Shown here piece by piece: positions 1 through 8,762 of a stretch of 64,000 bases of DNA (positions within the stretch are counted from its first letter, which is position 1; each line of letters begins with the position of its first letter). Location of the stretch: assembly GCF_000807675.2 (NCBI RefSeq), contig NZ_CP019962.1:558001-622000 (forward strand). Direction: 5' to 3'. The position numbers and the translations under genes were made by a program. This DNA is from Eubacterium limosum. GTDB lineage: Bacteria; Bacillota; Clostridia; Eubacteriales; Eubacteriaceae. The notes below the pieces were generated by a model. That model ran no database searches, was not told the origin of the DNA, and saw nothing but the letters and a program-made list of their open reading frames with translations.

Positions 1-39
1 ACCCAAAAGCAAATTACGGAATAAATTTTTTGGTTGTGG

Positions 40-45
40 TATAAT
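40..45 (+). promoter_or_regulatory. -10 box of recQ
   Basis: A TATAAT hexamer lies 34 bases upstream of the recQ ATG. No convincing -35 box is visible at 16-18 bp spacing, so only the -10 element is claimed. Confidence 0.45.
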
Positions 46-73
46 AAAATCACTTTTGTTTGGAGGTAACTTT

Positions 74-1915
74 ATGGATCAAGGCAGCAAGCACACCGTT
101 TTAAAACAATACTTTGGCTACGACACCTTCCGGGAAGGCCAGGAATTTCTCATTGACACAATCTTGTCTGGACGGGACGCGGTGGGCGTCATGCCGACAG
201 GCGCGGGAAAATCTATCTGCTTCCAGGTGCCTGCCCTGCTGATGAACGGCATAACGCTGGTAGTCTCTCCACTAATCTCCCTCATGAAGGATCAGGTCGG
301 GGCCCTTACCCAGGCCGGCGTCCCGGCTGCTTTTATCAACAGCTCCCTGAGCAGCGCCGAATACCGGGAGGTGCTCTCAAATATCCGCCAGGGCAAGTGC
401 AAAATTCTTTACATTGCCCCAGAACGCCTTTTAGCTGAGGGCTTTCTCAACTTTATCCAGGAGCAGGATATCGCAATGGTTACCGTTGATGAGGCTCACT
501 GCGTATCCCAGTGGGGGCAGGATTTCCGACCATCTTATCTCGAAATTGACCGTTTTGTCAAAAGCCTGGACAGCCGCCCCATCCTCTCCGCCTTTACTGC
601 TACCGCCACCGAGCAGGTGCGCCGCGATATTGTAGGACTTCTGGATTTAAAGGAGCCCGAGGTGCTGGTGACCGGCTTTGACCGGAAAAACCTTTACTTT
701 GAGGTGCAGAAACCCGCTAAAAAACTGGATGCTCTTCTGGCGATTCTGGCTGACCACCGGGATAAAAGCGGGATTATCTACTGCGCGACCCGAAAAAGCG
801 TGGAGGATGTCTGTGAAAAAATCTGTGCCGCAGGTTACCCGGCAGTCTGCTATCACGCAGGGCTTCCCGACGCAGTGCGGAAGAAAAATCAGGATCTGTT
901 CATCTTTGACGAAAAGCCCATCGTGGTCGCCACAAACGCCTTTGGTATGGGCATTGACAAATCCAATGTCTCCTTTGTTGTGCATTACAACATGCCCGGG
1001 GATATGGAAAGTTATTATCAGGAGGCTGGCCGGGCGGGTCGCGATGGCGAGCCCGCGGACTGCATCCTGCTGTACAGCGGCCAGGATGTACGGACTCAGC
1101 AATTCTTTATTGAGAACGCTGACCGGGAAAGCAGTGACCCCGAGACGGACGCGCTTTTGAAACAGCGTGACCGGCAGCGTCTGAAGGACATGACCTTTTA
1201 CTGTCATACTAACGATTGTCTGAGAGGCTATATGCTGAAGTATTTCGGCGAGGACGCACCTGTCTGCTGTGACCACTGCGGAAATTGCCAGACCCAGTTT
1301 GAAATTCTGGACATCACCATCGAAGCCCAGAAGATCCTGTCCTGTATCAAGCGGACCGGGCAGCGCTTTGGCATTAAGGTGGTCGTGGATACCCTGCGCG
1401 GCAGCAAAAACCAACGTATTCTCAGTCTTGGCTTTGACAAGCTCTCGACCTATAATATCATGGCAGACATCAGCGAAAAGCGTATCCGGGATATGATCCA
1501 TTATCTGACTCTGGAGGGCTTCATTCACATCACCGATGATGAGTACCCGGTTATGCGCTTCGGTCCCCGGGCACGCGATGTGCTTTTTGGCGGAGAGCGC
1601 ATTGAGATGAAGCTGCCAAAGGAAAAAGAGCCTGCGCCAAAGGCCGCCAAAGAAAAGGCAAAGCCTGCCGCCGGAGCTCTGGAAAATCCCGGGCTTTTCG
1701 ACCGGCTGCGCAATCTGCGCGGAAAGCTCGCCGCAGAACAGAACGTCCCGGCTTATGTTGTCTTTTCAAACGCTGCCCTCACAGATATGTGCCGCCGTCT
1801 GCCCAAAAACAACAGTGAATTCCTTGAAGTTTCTGGCGTGGGCAAGGCCAAGCTTGAGCGCTACGGCGAAGACTTCCTTCAGGAAATCCAGGACTGGCTC
1901 AAGAAGCAGGCATAA
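74..1915 (+). CDS. recQ: ATP-dependent DNA helicase RecQ
   Basis: This 613-residue protein is a superfamily 2 3'-5' DNA helicase of the RecQ family, which acts in recombination repair and restart of stalled forks. It has the Walker A motif MPTGAGKS near residue 40, a DEAH box near 138 (VDEAHCVSQWGQDFRP, the RecQ-specific aromatic-rich loop), a four-cysteine RecQ zinc site around 376-405, a winged helix, and a C-terminal HRDC domain from about 557. A TTG lies in frame at 56, but the ATG at 74 is preceded by GGAGG at 62-66 with good spacing and is the likely start. The length is normal for the family. It stands alone and ends in a bidirectional terminator. Confidence 0.97.
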   Translation: MDQGSKHTVLKQYFGYDTFREGQEFLIDTILSGRDAVGVMPTGAGKSICFQVPALLMNGITLVVSPLISLMKDQVGALTQAGVPAAFINSSLSSAEYREVLSNIRQGKCKILYIAPERLLAEGFLNFIQEQDIAMVTVDEAHCVSQWGQDFRPSYLEIDRFVKSLDSRPILSAFTATATEQVRRDIVGLLDLKEPEVLVTGFDRKNLYFEVQKPAKKLDALLAILADHRDKSGIIYCATRKSVEDVCEKICAAGYPAVCYHAGLPDAVRKKNQDLFIFDEKPIVVATNAFGMGIDKSNVSFVVHYNMPGDMESYYQEAGRAGRDGEPADCILLYSGQDVRTQQFFIENADRESSDPETDALLKQRDRQRLKDMTFYCHTNDCLRGYMLKYFGEDAPVCCDHCGNCQTQFEILDITIEAQKILSCIKRTGQRFGIKVVVDTLRGSKNQRILSLGFDKLSTYNIMADISEKRIRDMIHYLTLEGFIHITDDEYPVMRFGPRARDVLFGGERIEMKLPKEKEPAPKAAKEKAKPAAGALENPGLFDRLRNLRGKLAAEQNVPAYVVFSNAALTDMCRRLPKNNSEFLEVSGVGKAKLERYGEDFLQEIQDWLKKQA

Positions 1916-1917
1916 TA

Positions 1918-1957
1918 AAAAAACAGGTGGCGGCACAAGGCCGCCTCCTGTTTTTTT
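1918..1957. terminator. bidirectional terminator between recQ and the HD-GYP gene
   Basis: The inverted repeat AACAGG(T)GGCGGC / GCCGCC(T)CCTGTT, with A-rich and T-rich flanks, serves recQ on the plus strand and the converging HD gene on the minus strand. Confidence 0.85.
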
Positions 1958-3227
1958 ATAGCTTACTGACCAGATTGTAGATCCGCTCATATTCAAGCAT
2001 CAGATTATCATATACGCTTAAGAAAGCCTCACAGCTGCTGTCCGCGTTTGCCATCACCACATCGTAATGGCCGATCACCAGATCACAGATTGCCGGGCAG
2101 AGCTTGCCTTTTTCGCTCTGCTCTTTTAATACCTCGATGATCTTTTCTTTTGGAAAGGCTTCCTTGTAGCTCCTGCGCTGCCGCAGCGCGCTGAGCACAT
2201 CGGCAACGGCTACGATCCGCTGACCTTCTGTCAATTCCGCTGCGGACAGCCCCCTGTGATAGCCCAAGCCGTCGAGCTTTTCATGGTGCCGTATCGCGAT
2301 CTCACAGACATCGTCAGCTACAGCTCCCCGCAGGATATCCTCTGAAATCTGTACATGGGTCTTCATAATCTTCATGGCCTGGGGACTCAGCTTTCCGGGA
2401 TACTCCAATATTTCAAGGGGAATGGCGATTTTACCCACATCGTGAAGCAGCGCGCCATAATAAATTCTTTGCTTGTCCTCGGCGGAATAGTTCAGAAGGC
2501 GGGCAATTTCAACGCTGATTCCCACAGTGGTTACCGTATGGGTAACCGTGTACTCACTTCTGAAGTCGATGGAATACGCCAGCATCTGCAGATAAAGGTC
2601 GATATCCGCTGGTGACAGTACCAGCTTTTTCTGAATCTCCTCTATTTCCTGTTCATAGGCGCCGCTGTTTAAACTTTCAATAATCTGGAATTTCGCGTTG
2701 GTCTTTAAAAACAGCTCCACATGCTCCGGAGCAAACCGGCTGCCTGCCCCATCTGTAATTTCCGCTAAATCAAAAGCCCCGCCGTGGCTCTGCATACTGA
2801 TGTCTACGCGGTCTGTCAGCTTGATCATCAGAGCAATATCCTTAAAATCACTTTCCACTTTATCATAGCGGTCATAATTCAGATGATGGAACAGAATTGC
2901 CTCTGCCTGCTCCTTCAACGGCGACAGATATTTTAAAAACAGGTAGCCGTAAATTGAGTGTTCCCATACATTGTCTGCCTCAAACTTGACCATTTTGTCA
3001 ATCTCGTCAGTTTTATACGCACCGATGTCATGGAAAACACCGAGATTAAAGATTTCAAGCGCTTCCTTTTCGCTGTAGCGTTCACTGTCCCTGAGCATCT
3101 GATACAGCATATAGCCGACCCGTTCTCCATGGTTCACCAACCGCTCATCCACCAGTCCAAGGGTTTTTCTCACGATCCGGACCGCGTCTCCGCCCTGGAT
3201 AATATCTGACCTTCTATCTTCTCCCAT
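1956..3227 (-). CDS. tandem HD-domain protein with C-terminal HD-GYP-like domain
   Basis: This 423-residue cytosolic protein has two HD-superfamily halves. The N-terminal half shows HGERVG, FHDIGAYK and ILFHHLNYDRY. The C-terminal half shows LLHDVGK, a downstream HHEKLDGLGY motif and VAVADVLSAL, the signature spacing of HD-GYP cyclic-di-GMP phosphodiesterases. The GYP tripeptide reads GYH here, so cyclic-di-GMP cleavage is plausible but unproven. No sensor or membrane segment is seen, so input may come through the N-terminal HD domain. It is a single gene, preceded by GAGGGG seven bases before the ATG. Confidence 0.85.
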   Translation of the reverse strand: MGEDRRSDIIQGGDAVRIVRKTLGLVDERLVNHGERVGYMLYQMLRDSERYSEKEALEIFNLGVFHDIGAYKTDEIDKMVKFEADNVWEHSIYGYLFLKYLSPLKEQAEAILFHHLNYDRYDKVESDFKDIALMIKLTDRVDISMQSHGGAFDLAEITDGAGSRFAPEHVELFLKTNAKFQIIESLNSGAYEQEIEEIQKKLVLSPADIDLYLQMLAYSIDFRSEYTVTHTVTTVGISVEIARLLNYSAEDKQRIYYGALLHDVGKIAIPLEILEYPGKLSPQAMKIMKTHVQISEDILRGAVADDVCEIAIRHHEKLDGLGYHRGLSAAELTEGQRIVAVADVLSALRQRRSYKEAFPKEKIIEVLKEQSEKGKLCPAICDLVIGHYDVVMANADSSCEAFLSVYDNLMLEYERIYNLVSKL

Positions 3228-3329
3228 TCCTTTTCCCCTCGCAAAGTTTATGGTTCATTATCGCATAAAAGTATTTTCTTTTCAATGCTGTAACAAAGCT
3301 GAAGCCCGGAGCGCCTTTAAGAAATTTCA

Positions 3330-3358
3330 TTGTGGCAATACCCTGCGGGTGCTATAAT
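3330..3358 (+). promoter_or_regulatory. sigma-A promoter of the DUF4256 gene
   Basis: TTGTGG (3330-3335) and TATAAT (3353-3358) are separated by 17 bp, with the start codon 42 bases downstream. Confidence 0.6.
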
Positions 3359-3399
3359 TCATAGGTATAAAAGCCAATATCTACCAGGAGGTGCACGCA

Positions 3400-3966
3400 A
3401 TGGCAAATTTTAAAAAAACGCTTATGCCTGAGCAGGCAGAAGCGCTATTTAAAATACTACAGGAACGTTTTATAAAAAATATGGACCGTCATGAAAATCT
3501 TGAATGGGAGAAGCTGCGCATAAAGCTGGAAGAACATCCGGAAAAAATGTGGTCTCTTAACGCCATGGAGGAAAGCGGCGGTGAGCCGGATGTCATTGAA
3601 TACGATGTTGAAACGGACCGCTTCATTTTTTACGACTGCTCAAAAGAAAGCCCGTTGGGCCGCAGAAAGCTATGCTATGATCAGGAAGCGCTGGAAAACA
3701 GAAAGGCAAACAAGCCGGAAGGCAGCGCTTTAGCCGCCGCGTCTGCCATGGGTATTGAGCTGTTGACAGAAGCGCAATACCGTGCGTTACAGCAAAAGGG
3801 GGATTTTGACACTAAAACCTCCAGCTGGGTTCTAACACCGCCAGACATAAGAAACCGGGGCGGCGCTCTTTTTTGTGACCGGCGCTATAACCATGTTTTT
3901 GTTTACCACAACGGTGCAGAATCCTATTATGCTGCAAGAGGGTTCCGGGGACTGCTGTGTGTATAA
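3400..3966 (+). CDS. DUF4256 family protein
   Basis: This soluble protein of 188 residues resembles the DUF4256 family of unknown function. Family-like features are the conserved central stretch around VIEYDVETDRFIFYDCS, a GRRKLCYDQEALE segment, and the C-terminal aromatic stretch ending AARGFRGLLCV. An in-frame GTG exists at 3391, but AGGAGG at 3386-3391 overlaps it and fits the ATG at 3400. It has no signal peptide or membrane segment. It is monocistronic and borders a decayed azlCD locus. Confidence 0.8.
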   Translation: MANFKKTLMPEQAEALFKILQERFIKNMDRHENLEWEKLRIKLEEHPEKMWSLNAMEESGGEPDVIEYDVETDRFIFYDCSKESPLGRRKLCYDQEALENRKANKPEGSALAAASAMGIELLTEAQYRALQQKGDFDTKTSSWVLTPPDIRNRGGALFCDRRYNHVFVYHNGAESYYAARGFRGLLCV

Positions 3967-3994
3967 TTTCCAGTGTCTGCGCTGTAAACAGAGA

Positions 3995-4320
3995 CTAAAA
4001 TAAAACCTGTATCAGAAACATATAGATTACTGTTCCTGCGCCAATGCTCAGAAGCGTATTTTTCTTCCATTTGTGAAGAGCTGTACCGCGTAAAAAAGAA
4101 CAGACCCCAGATACCGGATATAAGCCAGCGGTGTTTTACCGTCAGGGAAAGCAAAGAAGGGTACGGGTTAATATTGTTCCAGATATAACGTTAAGGACTC
4201 ATCGCACATCCCAAAGATTAGATATAACTTTTCCCGCCGCAGTTTTTATATTTTTCAAGCATGGATATGCCGTAGAACAGGTGTCTGGCATTTACCATAA
4301 GCGTTATGGTCATTCACTGT
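3995..4320 (-). pseudogene. azlCD: relic of azlC-azlD branched-chain amino acid exporter genes
   Basis: This stretch has no intact ORF, but on the minus strand it keeps recognisable pieces of AzlC and AzlD. Around 4313-4180 one frame reads VNARHLFYGISMLEKYK, and after a frameshift and stop it continues IFGMCDESLTLYLEQY, both typical of mid-AzlC. From about 4164 another frame gives PFFAFPDGKTPLAYIRYLG, like AzlD. After one more shift comes HKWKKNTLLSIGAGTVIYMF and a TAG stop at 3995, the usual AzlD C-terminus. The AzlC N-terminus, its C-terminal half and the middle of AzlD are gone, so this is a deletion-scarred pseudogene and not sequencing error alone. Confidence 0.8.
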
Positions 4321-4349
4321 TATCCAAATTAAGGCTGCGCCTTCCCGCT

Positions 4350-5630
4350 TTATGAAGGGTCACCCATGACCCCCATAAAAAGCGGGATGCCGCTTTCGCT
4401 GTCCATGATGAAGTAAGCGTAGGGTGAATCCAGAACCAGCTCTACTGGTCCCTTCTGGTCTTCCATCGGCAGGGCCGCCACATCCATTTCCACCTCTGTG
4501 GCTGCGGCGGCCTCTGTTCCGCGCTCATCCACCCTGACAGCGGATTTCTGGATAACCTTTGAGACAAATAAAGGATAACCGTTCATCGTTCCCATTTTAG
4601 AAAAATCCGCCTGATTCCAGTCAAAAATTATCTCGAGCCCCATATCCCTGAGCAGATCACTCATGTCAATTTTATAATCCTGCTCAAATTTTGGCATATA
4701 AAGGTTCACTGCCCGTGACTCGGACCTGGACAGCGCATCTTTCAGCGTATCCTTCTCAAAAGCTGCGGCAAACTCATGGATATTTCTGCCATCTGTTGGC
4801 CGAAGCGCAATAAAGGACTGCCTGTAATTATTGTAAGGGAGTTTGATCCCCTCGGCGTTCTCTGTCTTAATGTACTGCATCCTGTCCTCATACTTGTTCA
4901 TAAAGGGGTGCTCCACAGTTGTTCCGTCTTCTCTGTAGAATACACGGTCCTCTGTAAGGCTCTCCTCAAAGGGCGTATCCCAGACACCGCTAAAATACAA
5001 GGCATTGAGCAAAAGCATGGCGGCATCGCTCCCAGGCTCCTCATCCAGCATCTGCGGAATCATTCCATTGGTTTTCTCCGATACCCAGTTGTTGACATCA
5101 TCTGCGGATTCACTGAGAGCCGCTTCAAATATTTCCGCTTCATAAATTTCTTTGGCCGTATTGATAAAATCATCCCTGGCCTCCAATGTCTCATTGAGCC
5201 AGATAGAGTTGGCAATATCCAGTCTTCCCCCATCCTCCGAACGCATTCTGAGCTCTGGGATCAGCTGTGCGCAGGCAGCATTCATCTGGTCTACCGGCAT
5301 ACCGAGCACCAGTTCAAGAGCCTTCTGTGTCTCGGCGTCCGAGCCGTTTGCCGTCATGGCCAGCGCGAAATAGGCTGACGCTGGAGAGATCAGAAAATTG
5401 CCTTCCCGGGCTTCAGCGCTTTTTGCGTAAAGTCCCGCTGCAAAGTTGCTGTACCCTTCACCGCTGCTGATCAGCATACCGGGCGTAGGCTCCGGTGTAG
5501 AAACAGGCGTCGGCGCTGCACTCGGCGTCACCTTCCCTGCGTCTTTTTTCCTATTATCCTTTGCCGTACAGGCTGTAAATATCCCAAGCATTATCACAGC
5601 CGACAGAGCGAAAGCGATTCCTTTTTTCAT
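4350..5630 (-). CDS. serpin-family protease inhibitor, predicted lipoprotein
   Basis: This 426-residue protein has a signal peptide ending at FTAC (Cys21), followed by a low-complexity Pro/Thr/Ser linker (about 30-50) and a full serpin domain. Serpin hallmarks include NSIWLNE, NALYFSG.W, PFMN and the hinge GTEAAAAT near residue 370, followed by a reactive-centre loop and the terminal strand ending LFMGVMGDPS. The small-residue hinge is what inhibitory serpins need for loop insertion. Counting from the hinge puts P1 near Ala-Ala, which would suit elastase- or subtilisin-like targets (inference). It is probably anchored on the cell surface. The gene is monocistronic. Confidence 0.92.
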   Translation of the reverse strand: MKKGIAFALSAVIMLGIFTACTAKDNRKKDAGKVTPSAAPTPVSTPEPTPGMLISSGEGYSNFAAGLYAKSAEAREGNFLISPASAYFALAMTANGSDAETQKALELVLGMPVDQMNAACAQLIPELRMRSEDGGRLDIANSIWLNETLEARDDFINTAKEIYEAEIFEAALSESADDVNNWVSEKTNGMIPQMLDEEPGSDAAMLLLNALYFSGVWDTPFEESLTEDRVFYREDGTTVEHPFMNKYEDRMQYIKTENAEGIKLPYNNYRQSFIALRPTDGRNIHEFAAAFEKDTLKDALSRSESRAVNLYMPKFEQDYKIDMSDLLRDMGLEIIFDWNQADFSKMGTMNGYPLFVSKVIQKSAVRVDERGTEAAAATEVEMDVAALPMEDQKGPVELVLDSPYAYFIMDSESGIPLFMGVMGDPS

Positions 5631-5684
5631 ATTGCTTCTCCTTTACATCATCCTTTTTTCTAATTATACATGATTACCGCCAAT

Positions 5685-5715
5685 AAAAAAAGCAGATTCC
5701 CTGTTCGGGTATCTG
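5685..5715 (-). terminator. terminator of the Lrp-type gene
   Basis: On the minus strand GCAGAT-A-CCC / GGG-A-ATCTGC forms a hairpin followed by seven T residues, just after the regulator's stop codon. Confidence 0.8.
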
Positions 5716-5722
5716 CCTTTGG

Positions 5723-6181
5723 CTACAAACGCAGCCCTTTTATATCCTTAATGCGTGATAAAATGACATTACAGCTCATCTCCCGGACGCCTGGCAGGGT
5801 ATAGATCACGCGGTTTAAAAAATCTTCCATCTCCTCATTGCCCGCGGCCACAGCGTGGACATGGAGTTTGCTCCTGCCAGACACCTGATAAATCTGGGTG
5901 ACCAGATCATTCTGGTTCAGAATATCCACCACCTCCGCAAATCGGGGAGGCTCCATTTCCAGCTCAAAATAACAAGAGATGGCTCCGCTGATCTTCTGAG
6001 GGTTTATAATGGTCGTATATTCTTCGATAATTCCCCGGTCTTCAAGCGCGCTGATCCTGGCCTTAACTGCTACCCGGGACAGCCCAACGGCCTCTCCGAT
6101 ATCCGAATAGGACATCCGCGCGTTCTTAATGAGCAAATTTACAATCTTCTGGTCTGTTTCATCTAATCCGCTTAAAAACAT
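5723..6181 (-). CDS. Lrp/AsnC family transcriptional regulator
   Basis: This 152-residue protein has the two-part Lrp architecture. An N-terminal AsnC-type helix-turn-helix (LDETDQKIVNLLIKNAR, then SYSDIGEAVGLSRVAVKARI) precedes a RAM/alpha-beta ligand-binding domain with the GRSKLHVHAVA strand. Proteins of this type bind amino acids and act as octamers on DNA. It diverges from the MATE exporter, which is probably a target, since the 161-bp intergenic region holds the exporter promoter. The ligand cannot be predicted. Confidence 0.92.
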   Translation of the reverse strand: MFLSGLDETDQKIVNLLIKNARMSYSDIGEAVGLSRVAVKARISALEDRGIIEEYTTIINPQKISGAISCYFELEMEPPRFAEVVDILNQNDLVTQIYQVSGRSKLHVHAVAAGNEEMEDFLNRVIYTLPGVREMSCNVILSRIKDIKGLRL

Positions 6182-6264
6182 GCTGTTTCTCCCTCTCGAA
6201 ATGTTTATTTTATCTTACCGCGTTTCATAACAAAAGGCAACCCTTTCTTTCTGTAAGATTTTCT

Positions 6265-6293
6265 TTGACTTTTTGATATTTAAGAAATATAAT
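6265..6293 (+). promoter_or_regulatory. sigma-A promoter of the MATE gene
   Basis: TTGACT (6265-6270) and TATAAT (6288-6293) are 17 bp apart, nearly consensus, 50 bases before the MATE start. The AT-rich area suits binding by the divergent Lrp protein. Confidence 0.85.
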
Positions 6294-6342
6294 ATCTACA
6301 AATAGTAAGTTTTATGTTTCGAATCGAAAGGACAAGATTGTT

Positions 6343-7680
6343 ATGCAAAGAGATTTGACTGCCGGAAGCGTCACAAAGGGCATGCTGTTGTTCGCCGGCC
6401 CCATGATTCTCGGCAACCTGCTTCAGCAGCTCTATAATGTGGCGGATACCCTTATCGTCGGCCAGTTCCTCGGGGCAGGTCCACTGGCGGCGGTCGGCTC
6501 CTCCTTTACCCTTATGGTATTTTTAACCTCCATTATTCTGGGGCTGTGCATGGGCAGCAGCGTTGTTTTTTCCATGCTCTATGGCGCAAGGCGCGAAGAT
6601 GACCTGAAAACCAGTTTTTTTATTGCCTTTGTGTTCATCGCCGCAGTTACTCTTATGATCAACACTCTGGCCTTTGCCTTTATTGATCCTTTGCTGCAGG
6701 CACTGCAAATCCCCTCTGCTATCCTGGAAGACACCCGGGCTTACCTGCTCATTATTTTCGGCGGCATTGGCTTTACCTTTATCTATAATTACTTTGCCTC
6801 CCTGCTCCGGGGTATCGGCAACTCTGTGGTGCCGCTGGTCTTTCTGGCCGTTTCAGCTCTTTTAAACATTGTGCTTGATCTTGCTCTGATCCTGCGCTTT
6901 AATATGGGCGTCTCTGGCGCTGCCCTGGCCACCATTACAGCCCAGGGCGTCTCGGCGGTTTCCATTGGTATCTACAGCTTTCTGAAAATTCCAGCGCTCC
7001 GGCTGAAACGCGCACATCTCCGGTTTAACCGGGCCATTGTCCAGGATGTTGTGCAGTACTCCCTGCTGACTTGTGTCCAGCAGTCCATCATGAACTTCGG
7101 CATTCTCATGATCCAAGGGCTGGTCAACAGCTTTGGCGTATCGGTTATGGCGGCTTTTGCCGCGGCGGTAAAGATCGATTCCTTTGCCTACATGCCGGTA
7201 CAGGACTTTGGCAATGCCTTTTCCACCTATATTGCCCAGAACTACGGCGCGGGAAAGGCTGACCGCATCCAGAAAGGTATCCGCTGCGCAATACTGACAG
7301 CGCTTGTATTCTGCCTCTTTATCTCTGTTATTGTCTTCTTTTTCGGCAGCGCTCTGATGCTGATCTTTGTAAGACCAGAGGAAGCAGAAATCATCGCCAT
7401 CGGTACTGGCTATTTAAAAATCGAGGGGGCCTGCTACTGCGGCATCGGCTGTCTTTTCCTGCTCTACGGCCTTTACCGGGGTATTGGCCGTCCTGGTATT
7501 TCCGTGGTGCTCACAGTGATCTCCCTCGGCACACGGGTGGCGCTGGCCTACCTTCTGGCTCCGCTTCCCGCCGTCGGCCTCCTGGGAATCTGGTGGGCCA
7601 TTCCCATCGGCTGGTTTTTAGCCGATATTACAGGGCTTCTCTACTGGCGATTCCGGCACAGGCAGCTCATGCCCGGATAA
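6343..7680 (+). CDS. MATE family efflux transporter
   Basis: This 445-residue protein has 12 predicted membrane helices in the MATE arrangement of two six-helix halves. The N-terminal signature KGMLLFAGPMILGNLLQQLYN and VADTLIVGQFLG is diagnostic of the NorM/DinF-type family, which exports cationic drugs or metabolites using Na+ or H+ gradients. The start ATG follows AAAGGA. It is a single gene with its own strong promoter and a terminator, and probably answers to the divergent Lrp-type regulator (inference from position). The substrate is unknown. Confidence 0.93.
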   Translation: MQRDLTAGSVTKGMLLFAGPMILGNLLQQLYNVADTLIVGQFLGAGPLAAVGSSFTLMVFLTSIILGLCMGSSVVFSMLYGARREDDLKTSFFIAFVFIAAVTLMINTLAFAFIDPLLQALQIPSAILEDTRAYLLIIFGGIGFTFIYNYFASLLRGIGNSVVPLVFLAVSALLNIVLDLALILRFNMGVSGAALATITAQGVSAVSIGIYSFLKIPALRLKRAHLRFNRAIVQDVVQYSLLTCVQQSIMNFGILMIQGLVNSFGVSVMAAFAAAVKIDSFAYMPVQDFGNAFSTYIAQNYGAGKADRIQKGIRCAILTALVFCLFISVIVFFFGSALMLIFVRPEEAEIIAIGTGYLKIEGACYCGIGCLFLLYGLYRGIGRPGISVVLTVISLGTRVALAYLLAPLPAVGLLGIWWAIPIGWFLADITGLLYWRFRHRQLMPG

Positions 7681-7683
7681 AAA

Positions 7684-7718
7684 AACACCGAACCGCAAAA
7701 CAGCGGCTCGGTGTTTTT
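7684..7718. terminator. bidirectional terminator after the MATE gene
   Basis: The hairpin ACACCGA(A)CCGC / GCGG(C)TCGGTGT is flanked by A and T tracts and lies between two converging genes. Confidence 0.88.
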
Positions 7719-7721
7719 GTT

Positions 7722-8672
7722 TTACAGAATAATATTCTGCTGTTCCCCTGCCATCCAGGTTTCGATATTTTTGAAGACAATATCCGCCCGGATCTTCATC
7801 GACTCTTTGCTGGCAAAAGCAATATGCGGCGTAATGATGGTGTGTTTTGCCTTAAGCAGCGGATGCTCTGACGGAAATGGCGGTTCCATTTCCAGAACGT
7901 CAATGCCAGCTCCGGCAATTTTATCACTGTTCAGCGCGTCGGCCAGTGCCTGTGAATCGACAACCGGCCCTCTTGCAGCATTAATCAGGTAAGCGGTAGG
8001 TTTCATGTAAGCGATGGTTTCAGCGTTGATCATCCCCCGCGACTGCTCTGTCAGCGGGCAATGGAGTGTGACAATATCGGACTGCTCAAGCATTTCCTTT
8101 AAAGGCATGTAGGTGATATAATCCGGCTTGTTTTTACCGCTGCCAAAGCCATTGTAGGCAACGACCCTGCAGCCAAAGGCACGGCACAGCTCAGCAGTGC
8201 GGCTCCCAATAGCTCCAGTACCGATAATACCAACGGTTTTTCCCTTGAGCTCACTGCCCACCAGGCCATCCTTGGTTTTCCCATCACGGGCCCGGGCATC
8301 CATCTGAGGGACATTGCGCAGCAGGGAAAGCATCATTTCGATGGCCAGTTCAGCGACAGACTCGTTGGAGTAGCCTGAGGCGTTGCTGACTGCCACGCCC
8401 TTTCTTTTAGCGGCTTCCAGATCCACATGGTCTACCCCGGTAAAGGCAACATCAATATATTTAAGATGGTCACAGGCTTCGATTACTTCACCCTTCAACG
8501 GCATATTGGCAAGCATCAGGATATCGGCGTCCTTTGCCTCTTCAATCAGGACCTGCGGATCGTCATTTCGCTCATAGGCTTTAAAGCTATGGCCCGCTTC
8601 TGTCAGGGGCTTTACCAGCGCTTCCAGCGTTTCACTGTCAACTGCCAGGGATTCTAATAATACAATGTTCAT
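7722..8672 (-). CDS. D-isomer-specific 2-hydroxyacid dehydrogenase
   Basis: This NAD-dependent oxidoreductase of 316 residues interconverts a 2-ketoacid and a D-2-hydroxyacid. A Rossmann motif VGIIGTGAIG lies near residue 145, and the catalytic residues are the Arg in NAARGPVVD, the Glu in MEPP and the His in TPHIAF. The ORF can open at a TTG at 8696, but AAGAAGG sits just before the ATG at 8672, which is preferred. Substrate cannot be assigned: candidates are lactate, hydroxyisocaproate or phosphoglycerate-like acids. It stands alone between the MATE gene and the oligopeptide transporter operon. Confidence 0.9.
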   Translation of the reverse strand: MNIVLLESLAVDSETLEALVKPLTEAGHSFKAYERNDDPQVLIEEAKDADILMLANMPLKGEVIEACDHLKYIDVAFTGVDHVDLEAAKRKGVAVSNASGYSNESVAELAIEMMLSLLRNVPQMDARARDGKTKDGLVGSELKGKTVGIIGTGAIGSRTAELCRAFGCRVVAYNGFGSGKNKPDYITYMPLKEMLEQSDIVTLHCPLTEQSRGMINAETIAYMKPTAYLINAARGPVVDSQALADALNSDKIAGAGIDVLEMEPPFPSEHPLLKAKHTIITPHIAFASKESMKIRADIVFKNIETWMAGEQQNIIL

Positions 8673-8762
8673 GGTAATTCCTTCTTTCTGGATCAATTAT
8701 TACCCATAGTGTACCCCTAAACGCTTTAAAAATCAATGGTCTGACCAGTCTTATTGTCCGTC

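Noticed and set aside
647-1528. 293-codon open frame antisense to recQ
   Set aside because: It lies wholly inside recQ, has no Shine-Dalgarno site and no recognisable domain; it is a codon-bias shadow.
3927-4154. 75-codon minus-strand ORF as a real gene
   Set aside because: It overlaps the DUF4256 gene and is an out-of-frame reading of the azlD relic.
3966-4350. CRISPR or tRNA content in gene-poor gaps
   Set aside because: No regularly spaced repeats or cloverleaf-forming sequence was seen in this or the other gaps.
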